Under the pieces are notes generated by a model. That model searched no databases, had not been told where the DNA came from, and saw only the letters and a program-made list of their open reading frames with translations. A program made the position numbers and the translations under genes. This document shows positions 35,363 to 43,444 of a stretch of DNA of 64,000 nt, in pieces. Source of the DNA: JAFNGF01 sp964567045 (lineage in GTDB: Bacteria > Planctomycetota > Phycisphaerae > Sedimentisphaerales > Anaerobacaceae); the NCBI GenBank assembly GCA_964567045.1, contig CAZMLE010000011.1, positions 15,143 to 79,142 of the forward strand, written 5' to 3'. How positions within the stretch are numbered: the stretch's first letter is position 1; the number at the start of each line of letters is the position of its first letter.

Positions 35363-36532
35363 ATGGTTGATTCCACGGACACCGTCACGGAACGCAAGAG
35401 CTTGCACCAGATGGTCGAGTCGTTGACCGAGATAGCAAAGGCTGGCTTGGGCCGGCATTACACGGATGCCGACAATGTGTTGCCTTATTCTGCAACTATT
35501 GGTCCCGACGGTGAGTGGAAATTATCTGGGGTCAGCGTAAGATATGCAGCGATTAGCCAAATTGGCATTGCACGCTGGCTAGACTATCATTCGGCGGATA
35601 GAGCATACTTGCCTAATCTTTGGCAGACGATAGCTGACAATCGTGACAGGATTAGACGCACCGGTGATTTGGCCCTTGCGGTTTGGGCCGGAGTAGCAAG
35701 CAAAGCAAGCAACTGCAAGCTGTTCGCGGACGCGTTGTCTGCCAGTTGGCAAAGCCAGGCGAACACGTGTAACGCGGTTGAACTCGCCTGGGTCCTTCAG
35801 GCATGTACGCTAGCCGTGCGCGGGGACAACCATTTTCAGCTTTACCTACAGCCGTTGATGGAAGAAGCGAAAGACCGGCTGCTTAATCTTTTTAGGCCGC
35901 AACAGAGCCTCTTCCGAAGACACAACAGAGCCGGCTTCAAAGAAGCGGTTAGCAGACGAATTGCATGTTTCGCCGACCAGGTCTATCCAGTTCTTGCACT
36001 GTGTACTTACGGGCAGTTCTTCGAAGACAATCAGTGCATTGAAATCGCCCAGAAGACCGTTGAGCGAATATGCCAGCTTCAGGGACCACTTGGTCAGTGG
36101 TTGTGGCACTACGACACACTGAAAGGAGAGGTCTGCGAAGAATATCCTGTGTTCTCGGTTCACCAAGACGCAATGGCACCGATGGCAATTATGGCAAGTG
36201 ACAGATTAACCGGACAAAACCATTCCCGAGAAATCGAACGCGGCTTGCGTTGGCTTTTGGGGCAAAATGAACTGAATGAGTGTCTTGTTCTGTATGACGC
36301 CGGGATTATCTGGAGAGACATTGAAAAACGCGAACTCGCAAAGATTTCACGCTCTGTCCGGGCGTTGCTGTGTGTGGCCAATTTAAAGTTGCTGCATACT
36401 CTTGCTGGGAGGACCTTTCTTGGTTTCTGCATCAACCATGAATGCCGTCCTTATCACCTGGGGTGGATTCTGTATGCTTGGGCAGACTACGATAGCAGGC
36501 CAAATCTGCTTCGCCCAGAGGAGTGCGAGTGA
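35363..36532 (+). CDS. Alpha/alpha-toroid-like protein of unknown function
   Basis: This is a 389-residue soluble protein without signal peptide. Repeated helical pairs with aromatic and acidic residues (ISQIGIARWLDYHSADR, QWLWHYDTLKGEVCEEYP, FSVHQDAMAPMAIMA) look like a six-hairpin (alpha/alpha) toroid, as found in glycosidases and lyases. I see no motif that fixes a reaction. The gene starts 18 bases after the heparinase-like gene and overlaps the next gene by 4 bases, so it is co-translated with both and may act with the lyase. Confidence 0.7.
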   Translation: MVDSTDTVTERKSLHQMVESLTEIAKAGLGRHYTDADNVLPYSATIGPDGEWKLSGVSVRYAAISQIGIARWLDYHSADRAYLPNLWQTIADNRDRIRRTGDLALAVWAGVASKASNCKLFADALSASWQSQANTCNAVELAWVLQACTLAVRGDNHFQLYLQPLMEEAKDRLLNLFRPQQSLFRRHNRAGFKEAVSRRIACFADQVYPVLALCTYGQFFEDNQCIEIAQKTVERICQLQGPLGQWLWHYDTLKGEVCEEYPVFSVHQDAMAPMAIMASDRLTGQNHSREIERGLRWLLGQNELNECLVLYDAGIIWRDIEKRELAKISRSVRALLCVANLKLLHTLAGRTFLGFCINHECRPYHLGWILYAWADYDSRPNLLRPEECE

Positions 36533-37359
36533 GCCGTTCAATTAACCATCACGCTGTGGACTTGCTGGGGATAAGAGTTGCTGTGCTGACCATGGATGAC
36601 GTGCTGCGCATTTGCGAAGAGCATATCGCTGCAAAAAGCTCGCTGTTATTGTCAGTCGTAAATGTCGCGAAGCTTGTCAACAGCCGCAAAGATGGTGAAC
36701 TACGCAAGAGTGTAGTGGAAGCAGACATTGTTTTAGCCGATGGTTTGCCGATTGTCTGGCTTTCGAGACTAATTGGTGACCCTTTGCCGGAGCGACTGGC
36801 TGGGATAGACATAATGTACGGATTGCTGGAGCGTGCATCTCAAAATAACTATGGCGTATACTTCTTGGGAGCGCAGAAGCCAATTGTTCAAAAGGTTGTA
36901 CAAATCGTTGAACGACTGTACCCAGGCTTGCGTGTCGCTGGCTACCGAGATGGGTATTTCCCTGACTCAGAAAGCAAAGAGGTTGCGGAGAAGGTAAGAA
37001 ATAGCTCCGCAGACATCCTTTTGGTCGCTATCAGTTCGCCCAAGAAGGAGAACTTTCTGAGAGATTGGCGCAAGTTTATGAACGTCGCTGTTTGCCACGG
37101 AGTGGGCGGAAGTTTTGACATCCTTGCAGGTGCGACTAAACGTGCGCCGTTTTGGGTGCAAAGATATGGCTTGGAATGGCTTTACAGACTTGTCCAGGAA
37201 CCACGAAGAATGTGGAAGAGATATCTTGTTACAAACACGATCTTTGTGAAACTGAGTTTGCAAGCCATTTTGCGAAGCAGGCTCAGGCCGTTTCACGCAA
37301 CAGCGGATACGACAGTATGTAATTGCAAGGACACGAACCATCCAAAACCTTCAGAATAG
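36529..37359 (+). CDS. WecG/TagA/CpsF family glycosyltransferase (GT26)
   Basis: This would transfer N-acetylmannosamine, or a related uronate or amino sugar, to a lipid-linked acceptor at the inner membrane. It is a typical 276-residue member: LLSVVNVAKLVNSRKD, LADGLPIVWLSRLIGDPLPE with the conserved Asp, then GIDIMYGLLERA, YFLGAQKPIVQKVV and RAPFWVQRYGLEWLYRL. The GTG at 36529 overlaps the preceding stop in a GTGA arrangement and has AGAGGA 6 bases upstream, so it is preferred to the GTG at 36523. Confidence 0.92.
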   Translation: MSRSINHHAVDLLGIRVAVLTMDDVLRICEEHIAAKSSLLLSVVNVAKLVNSRKDGELRKSVVEADIVLADGLPIVWLSRLIGDPLPERLAGIDIMYGLLERASQNNYGVYFLGAQKPIVQKVVQIVERLYPGLRVAGYRDGYFPDSESKEVAEKVRNSSADILLVAISSPKKENFLRDWRKFMNVAVCHGVGGSFDILAGATKRAPFWVQRYGLEWLYRLVQEPRRMWKRYLVTNTIFVKLSLQAILRSRLRPFHATADTTVCNCKDTNHPKPSE

Positions 37360-39353
37360 TTGAGTCGGACAAACCCGTGCATAGAAGAGAATATATCACG
37401 GCTGTACTGCTTGTGGGTCACTGCGACTTCGGACGCCATAATGTGGCTACACGGCTGCCACCAGCCTTGTGGCCGGTGGGTCAGAAGACTGTCTTGGAAC
37501 GCTTGTTGGTCCACCTGGCTGAACAGGGAGTAAGGCAGGTGGCAGTCTGTTCCGGCGGCCTTGGAACACTACTGGCAGAGCCGCTCCGAATACCTAGTGG
37601 TTTGCAAGTGAGTTTTCTAGATAAGCCGTTGCCGGTTGGAGCAGCAGGATGTGTCCGCGATTCTGTCTGTCATCAAGGGGACTCGTTGGTGCTAATAATG
37701 TCTGCCAGCATAACATCACCGCCGCCAGTCGATGTGCTCGTGCGAGCCCACCGAGATGGGCAGTCTGATCTGACGATAATGTTTAATCCAGGTTTCAGCG
37801 ACGCCCGAGACATAGGCGTGCCCGCTGATATCTACATTTGTGACAGTCAAACATTGGAACTTGTCCCCAAAGCCGGATACTTTGACATCAAGGAGGGGGT
37901 CATACCAGAGATGATACGGGCGGGCAAAGCCGTTCGTGCTGTAAAACTGCCAAAGCCGGTGGGGAACTTTCGAGATTGGAGGGAATACCTGTTTGCCGTC
38001 GGCAATTACCTTGAAGGCAACCCGCAGATGGGCGGGGACCTAAAGCTTTGCAGATGGGCCAACTCAGCAACTGTGTGGGCAGCCGACACCGTATATCTTG
38101 ATCCAAGCGTCCAAATTCACGGTCCCGTTGTGATAATGGAAGGAGCACACATATCAAAGAATGCAACTCTCATCGGGCCCCTTGTGATTGGACGGCATGT
38201 CAACATTGGCGAAGGTAGCCTCTTAGCGAACAGCGTGCTCTGGGATTATGCCAAGATAGGCCCAAATTGTGAAATCCAGCAATGCCTGATTGACAACCAT
38301 GCAGTTGTGCCACCTAATACAGTTGTGGAAGATAAACCCATAACGTGCGAAGCGCAAGGCAGATTGAAGAGCTTGCTCAACACCGCAAGGATAGTAAAAA
38401 GCCACGCAAGGAAACTGCGAGCAGCATTGCAGCCTCAGCTTGTCAGAATGAGCGCAAGACTACCAAGGGGGCTGCAACACCGTGATGCGAAGCTCTTGCT
38501 CTGGCTGGCTGCCGCCCTTTTTGTCATGGCGTTTCTCTGGTCTTATTGGTCTGGCATTGTTGAGCTCTGGAGTATTTGGCAGAGAAGCGATGAGTATTCA
38601 AGCGGACTCTTAGTGCCTTTCCTGGTCGTTTACATCTTGTGGTCGCGACGCAACGACCTTGTTGGATGCAAGATAAGGCCCTGCGTCTGGGGCATTGTCG
38701 CGTTTGCAGGCGCCCAGGCAACCAGGCTCTTCGGGCTGGTCTATACCTATAGCTCGGCAGAATGGTTGTCTGTCGTGCTTAGTATCGCAGCAGTCCTGCT
38801 ACTTCTCTTTGGCTGGCGATTCTTCAGGAAGGTATCTGCGGTAATGCTGTTTCTCTGTTTGATGCTACCTTGGCCGAGTCGGATACAGACTGCTGTGACT
38901 CTGCCTCTGCAGCGGTGGGCGACATCATCCGCGGTATTCTGTCTGGAGACAATGGGTTACAATGCCGTGCAAGAAGGCAATGTCATTCACGTTGGCAATG
39001 CAAGCGTGGCGGTGGCTGAGGCTTGCAATGGCCTAAGGATGGTCACCGCTTTTTTTGTTATCAGCGGCTTAGTGGTTCTATTAGTCAAGCGCACATGGTG
39101 GGAGAAGTTGATTGTTTTTGCTTCGAGCTTGCCGATAGCTTTGTTGTGTAATACAACGCGGCTGGCAATCACGGCAATTGCCTTTACGGTCGTAAGTGGA
39201 GAATACTGGGAGAAAGTATTTCACGATTTTGGCGGATATGCTATGATGCCGCTGGCTCTTGCTGTGGTGGTCGCGGAACTCTGGATATTGGCGAAGCTAA
39301 CCACACCACCAACCGAACAAGAGACGATAGTAATTACCAGGCAAACGCAGTAA
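37323..39353 (+). CDS. Exosortase fused to an N-terminal nucleotidyltransferase-like/left-handed beta-helix module
   Basis: Residues about 25-240 resemble a sugar-1-phosphate nucleotidyltransferase, but the GxGTRL and PKP signatures are lost (VGHCDFGRHNVATRL, PPALWPV) and the metal Asp after the central strand is replaced (LIMSAS). Residues about 265-335 are hexapeptide repeats (VYLDPSVQIHGPVVIMEGA, IGRHVNIGEGSLL). Residues about 385-660 are an exosortase: eight helices with Cys568 in EACNGLR, Arg613 in NTTR and His634 in FHDFGGY, all three catalytic residues present. It would cleave PEP-CTERM tails and attach proteins outside the inner membrane, with its substrates at 49-52 kb. The TTG start overlaps WecG, so the true start may be later, for example GTG 37377. 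Confidence 0.9.
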   Translation: MQGHEPSKTFRIVESDKPVHRREYITAVLLVGHCDFGRHNVATRLPPALWPVGQKTVLERLLVHLAEQGVRQVAVCSGGLGTLLAEPLRIPSGLQVSFLDKPLPVGAAGCVRDSVCHQGDSLVLIMSASITSPPPVDVLVRAHRDGQSDLTIMFNPGFSDARDIGVPADIYICDSQTLELVPKAGYFDIKEGVIPEMIRAGKAVRAVKLPKPVGNFRDWREYLFAVGNYLEGNPQMGGDLKLCRWANSATVWAADTVYLDPSVQIHGPVVIMEGAHISKNATLIGPLVIGRHVNIGEGSLLANSVLWDYAKIGPNCEIQQCLIDNHAVVPPNTVVEDKPITCEAQGRLKSLLNTARIVKSHARKLRAALQPQLVRMSARLPRGLQHRDAKLLLWLAAALFVMAFLWSYWSGIVELWSIWQRSDEYSSGLLVPFLVVYILWSRRNDLVGCKIRPCVWGIVAFAGAQATRLFGLVYTYSSAEWLSVVLSIAAVLLLLFGWRFFRKVSAVMLFLCLMLPWPSRIQTAVTLPLQRWATSSAVFCLETMGYNAVQEGNVIHVGNASVAVAEACNGLRMVTAFFVISGLVVLLVKRTWWEKLIVFASSLPIALLCNTTRLAITAIAFTVVSGEYWEKVFHDFGGYAMMPLALAVVVAELWILAKLTTPPTEQETIVITRQTQ

Positions 39354-39384
39354 TCGACACTCAAAAAGAACGGGGAATTAGAAA

Positions 39385-41685
39385 ATGGATAACCTCGAAA
39401 AATATACTGCTCAGGTGATTGAACCAAGAGCCGCTTCGTTCGAAGCGCCAGTAGAACCCGGTACCCAGAGCACTTCCGACTTGCTCAAGGGTGTGCTCCG
39501 CCGTTGGTATATTGCTTTTGCGGTCTTCTTGCTGATGTGTGCGTTCGGTTTACCTGTGATTTGGCTTCTTATCGAGCCCTTATACAGTATGACAGGCGCA
39601 ATAAGAGTCGCTCCCATCATACCTAACATCCTGGGCGGCGAGGCAGACCGAGGCGCAATATCAAATTATGAGAGTTTTGTATATACACAGGCACGACTTA
39701 TCACCAGCAACCAGGTAGTTCAATGGGTAGCCGATGCCCTGGCGGACAAGAATTTGTCCTTCTTCCAGAAAGAACCGGCCGGCTTTGTCGCGAAGCTCAA
39801 ACGCCAACTTAAGGCTGCCGAAGCAAATCGCGAACCGGCCAACGTATTGAAAGACGCAATACAAGATGGAATTATTACCGCCGCACACGCCCGCAGGACG
39901 GAGCTGATAGAAGTGACCATGAGGAGCACAAAGCCAGATGAAGCAAAGCAGATCGTGAATGCTTTCATTACCGCCTATATGGCTCTTGAAGGTAGTAGAT
40001 CTGGTGAACATGAGAACCGAACACTTGCCGCATTAGATGATGAGCGAAAAACGCTTGTCAAAAAACTGGACGATTACCGTACAAAGCTCCGAGATTCGGC
40101 AGAGCAGTACGGTACCACAGCCTTACGTGGCCGCCAGGATATGGCGCTGCAGCGGGTTAATGTTCTGCTGGCGGAGTTGACACGAATAGAGGCAAGCAGA
40201 ATCAATCTTGAATCTCAGGTACAATTCCTTAAGCAAACTCCGTCGCAAACTATAACGCCAGACGTTGTCTTAGAAAGGCGCACGCAATACGTTAACTCCA
40301 ACCCGATGATCCAGGAACTGACCCGAAGTATTGTTCAGTTGGAACAGCAGCTCCTCGCAGCCAAGCAGACATTGGGACCCGGAAATCCCACCCTCAAGCA
40401 ACAAGAGGAGCTTTTAGAGGCATCTCGATCGCGTCTTGCGGGAAAACAGCAGGAATTAGAAAAAGATTTTGAGGCTGTGATTTCTAAGGAAGTTGGCAAA
40501 GCTAACAGAGACCAACTGCTCGCCGCGCAGGCTCAACTGGAACAAACCATAACCCATGAAAAACACCTTCAGGAGGTTCTTAACAAGGAAGATACTCAAA
40601 CCATCCAGCTTGGTCGGACGCAGTTGAACATCGAGGAACTGCAGTTTCAATTAAGTTTCGACCAGCAGCAGTACGAAGCAGTCTGCCGACGCATACGTGA
40701 ACTGGAGATGGAACGAAAGAGTCCGGCCAGAGTCTCTGTTGGTTTCGATCCCGACATTAGTGAGATTAGCGATAAGCGAGTTAAGTTCTCTGCCGCACTT
40801 GTCTTTTTTGCGTTCGCCAGCGGTTGCGGGCTGGCCTTTCTAAGGGACAGGGCCGATAAGAGCCTGAGAACCCCTGATGATGTAGCCAAACGCATAGGCG
40901 TCCGGGTCATAGGCACTACGACAAGTTCGCAGACGGTTAAACCAGCGCTTTTTGCAGCACAAATAGCCGAGGACTATCAGACTATCCGGGCCAACTTGGG
41001 GCTGCTCAATAACGAAGGAATGCCAAAGAAGGTTGTGGTCACCAGCCCTAGCGTGCGTGAGGGCAAGACTACCTTTGCCATCAACCTGGCAACAAGTCTA
41101 TCCAAATCCGGCAAAAGGGTCTTGTTGATAGATGGTGACTTAAGAAAGCCTGACATTGGATATCTGTTAAATGTTCCAAGAGGCTCAAAGGGTTTAGAGG
41201 AAATGCTTCTGGGTACCGAATTCGAGCAGGCGGTTTGCTCTATACCTTCAACTGGCCTGGATGTGCTGGCGTCACATTCTCGGGATGGTGTCGATGTATA
41301 CGAACTAATAGCGTCACCTGGAACAGCCCAGAAGATAAATAAGCTTACTGAACGCTACGACCACATTATCATTGATACTCCTCCTCTACTGGCGTTTCCT
41401 GACGCTCTAGTTTGGGCCAAGATAGCAGGTGCTGTGATATTAACCAGCTTCGCTGGACAAACAACCCGTCCAGATCTCAAAGAGGCGAAGAAAAGACTTG
41501 AAGAGACAAATGTGAGAATACTCGGTACCGTGCTTGGCAATGTCCCCGTTGGCCGGAGCTACTACCGCTATGGTTATCATTACTACAACCGAGACGGCGA
41601 GCGAAGGAGAAAGACCGAGCGAACCGCACCGAAGCTTCTGCTACCTATACAGAACTCTGAGGATAAGACCAGCGATTCTGACTAA
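39385..41685 (+). CDS. Wzc-like polysaccharide copolymerase and tyrosine autokinase
   Basis: This 766-residue inner-membrane protein controls chain length and export. TM1 lies at residues about 40-62 and TM2 near 465-482, enclosing a Wzz domain and long coiled coils. The C-terminal BY-kinase domain has Walker A S-x-R-E-G-K561-TT, Walker A' LLIDGD583 and Walker B IIIDTPP (D664). A tyrosine cluster follows (SYYRYGYHYYNRD), the usual autophosphorylation tail. It pairs functionally with the Wza-like lipoprotein at 52.8 kb and the Wzy candidate. The gene lies 31 bases after the exosortase gene. Confidence 0.93.
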   Translation: MDNLEKYTAQVIEPRAASFEAPVEPGTQSTSDLLKGVLRRWYIAFAVFLLMCAFGLPVIWLLIEPLYSMTGAIRVAPIIPNILGGEADRGAISNYESFVYTQARLITSNQVVQWVADALADKNLSFFQKEPAGFVAKLKRQLKAAEANREPANVLKDAIQDGIITAAHARRTELIEVTMRSTKPDEAKQIVNAFITAYMALEGSRSGEHENRTLAALDDERKTLVKKLDDYRTKLRDSAEQYGTTALRGRQDMALQRVNVLLAELTRIEASRINLESQVQFLKQTPSQTITPDVVLERRTQYVNSNPMIQELTRSIVQLEQQLLAAKQTLGPGNPTLKQQEELLEASRSRLAGKQQELEKDFEAVISKEVGKANRDQLLAAQAQLEQTITHEKHLQEVLNKEDTQTIQLGRTQLNIEELQFQLSFDQQQYEAVCRRIRELEMERKSPARVSVGFDPDISEISDKRVKFSAALVFFAFASGCGLAFLRDRADKSLRTPDDVAKRIGVRVIGTTTSSQTVKPALFAAQIAEDYQTIRANLGLLNNEGMPKKVVVTSPSVREGKTTFAINLATSLSKSGKRVLLIDGDLRKPDIGYLLNVPRGSKGLEEMLLGTEFEQAVCSIPSTGLDVLASHSRDGVDVYELIASPGTAQKINKLTERYDHIIIDTPPLLAFPDALVWAKIAGAVILTSFAGQTTRPDLKEAKKRLEETNVRILGTVLGNVPVGRSYYRYGYHYYNRDGERRRKTERTAPKLLLPIQNSEDKTSDSD

Positions 41686-41741
41686 TAACAGACGGTTCAC
41701 AGACTCATAGTCCTGTAGTCAGCTACTTTTGCCCAATCTGC

Positions 41742-43409
41742 ATGAACCTTGTTTTCATCCAAAAGCAGGATCTTTTCGCACCTGCCCGAAATGGCAATGT
41801 GCTCAGGTCGGCATTGGCCGATGAAGTAATCGCCCATCTCATTTTCAATGGCTGGGCAACAACAAAGTTGCCGCGACTTTGCAGCAGGAAGACCATTTTC
41901 GCTGTCCCAGAAGAACCGCGCACCGAGTATCTGGCAGCCTGGCATAACATAATAAGTTACAAAGAAAAAACGCCTGTTTTTTCTTGTTTGCTGCCAAGAA
42001 AGGTCCGCAAGGCATGGATAGCCATCTCCAATGGGCGATTTGCCACCCAAATGAATACAGAGCTGGTGGACAAAGTGCTTGCTGAAACTCAGGCAGACAT
42101 CTTAGCAGTGAACGCCGACCCCGATTTATTGGCGTATCGGGAGAAAGTGCTGCTGACGGCCGAAGGAAAGGTGGCAGGCTTCCGCCGGGTGTATACCGAT
42201 TCTATTGAACCTGCGCCTGTGCCTTCCGATTGGCCTCACCATATCTTTGTCAGGACCAACGTTCTCGACCGGATCTTGTCAGATAGCGTTCTGCCCACGT
42301 CTTTTTCGGCTTTTCTGGGCAGGTGCAACTTGGCTGCCCTGAGGCTTTGCGTGATTAATGTGGCTGGTCTTGCCTTCGACCTGGAAACCGAAGAGGGGCT
42401 GCTGAATTTTTGCACGACTTACCTCTCGAGGATTTCAGTTCCGAAACCTCAAGCCCAAAAGTCCAATAGGATATCACCTAATTCAAGATTAGTTGGCAGA
42501 GTGATCTTGGGAAAGAACGTTGACATCGGCCCTCATGTTGTCGTGGTAGGCCCAACAATCATATCCAATGACGTTAAGGTTGGAGAACGTGCCGCCATAG
42601 ACTCATCAATCATTTTTCAAGGCGTTACGGTACAGCAGAACGAATTCGTACAGAACTGCGTCGTCAGAGAAACCGCGTCAAGACGAAAGCGCCTGGCCGT
42701 GTCATCAAAGCATGCTGCAACTCAGCTTTTTTATCGCAGCATTAGTTTGGACAAGAAAGAACGGGTCAAAGCTGTTTTCCGCACCTGGCCTTGGTTTTCC
42801 TACGCACGAACCTTGAAACGAGGTGCTGATATCCTCGCCGCAATGATTGTACTGATTCTATTCGCACCCCTAGCGCCCTTCATTGCCTTGGCCATAAAAC
42901 TGAATTCGCCTGGCCCGGTATTTTTCAAGGACAAACGCCAGGGCTTACACGGAAAGGCATTCAACTGTCTGAAGTTCAGGACCATGTATGTTGGGGCTGA
43001 TGTGATCCAAGAAAAACTGAGAGTTATCAGCCAAGTCGACGGCCCGCAGTTCAAAATAGCCGACGACCCCCGAATCAGCACCATTGGCAGATTTGTGCGT
43101 GACACATACCTTGACGAAATACCCCAGTTCCTCAATGTTCTCTGCGGTCATATGAGTGTGGTCGGCCCAAGACCTTCACCAGAATCCGAGAATACGCTGT
43201 GCCCATGGTGGCGTGACGCCCGACTTTCGGTTCGGCCTGGAATTACAGGGCTGTGGCAGGTTTGCAGAAGCCGTGAGCCCACGAAGGACTTTCAAGAATG
43301 GATTCACTACGACAGCGAATATGTCAAAAATCTGTCGCTAAGGATGGACTTATGGATATGCTGGCAGACAGCTAAAAAGATGGTTCGGAACTTTGTCGGC
43401 CAGTTCTAA
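41742..43409 (+). CDS. Polyprenyl-phosphate sugar-1-phosphate transferase with N-terminal beta-helix module
   Basis: Residues about 350-555 are a bacterial sugar transferase of the WcaJ/PglC type. A membrane re-entrant helix (ADILAAMIVLILFAPLAP) is followed by SPGPVFFKDKRQG, FNCLKFRTM, IADDPRISTIGRFVRDTYLDEIPQ, VVGPRP and PGITGLWQV. It would load the first sugar phosphate onto undecaprenyl phosphate. Most family members have either no N-terminal domain or a membrane domain. Here residues 1-340 instead hold a degenerate nucleotidyltransferase-like region and hexapeptide repeats (SRLVGRVILGKNVDIGPHV), similar to the module on the exosortase two genes upstream. Confidence 0.9.
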   Translation: MNLVFIQKQDLFAPARNGNVLRSALADEVIAHLIFNGWATTKLPRLCSRKTIFAVPEEPRTEYLAAWHNIISYKEKTPVFSCLLPRKVRKAWIAISNGRFATQMNTELVDKVLAETQADILAVNADPDLLAYREKVLLTAEGKVAGFRRVYTDSIEPAPVPSDWPHHIFVRTNVLDRILSDSVLPTSFSAFLGRCNLAALRLCVINVAGLAFDLETEEGLLNFCTTYLSRISVPKPQAQKSNRISPNSRLVGRVILGKNVDIGPHVVVVGPTIISNDVKVGERAAIDSSIIFQGVTVQQNEFVQNCVVRETASRRKRLAVSSKHAATQLFYRSISLDKKERVKAVFRTWPWFSYARTLKRGADILAAMIVLILFAPLAPFIALAIKLNSPGPVFFKDKRQGLHGKAFNCLKFRTMYVGADVIQEKLRVISQVDGPQFKIADDPRISTIGRFVRDTYLDEIPQFLNVLCGHMSVVGPRPSPESENTLCPWWRDARLSVRPGITGLWQVCRSREPTKDFQEWIHYDSEYVKNLSLRMDLWICWQTAKKMVRNFVGQF

Positions 43410-43444
43410 CGAGTGAGATATAAATGGATGCGAAAGGTTAGGAG

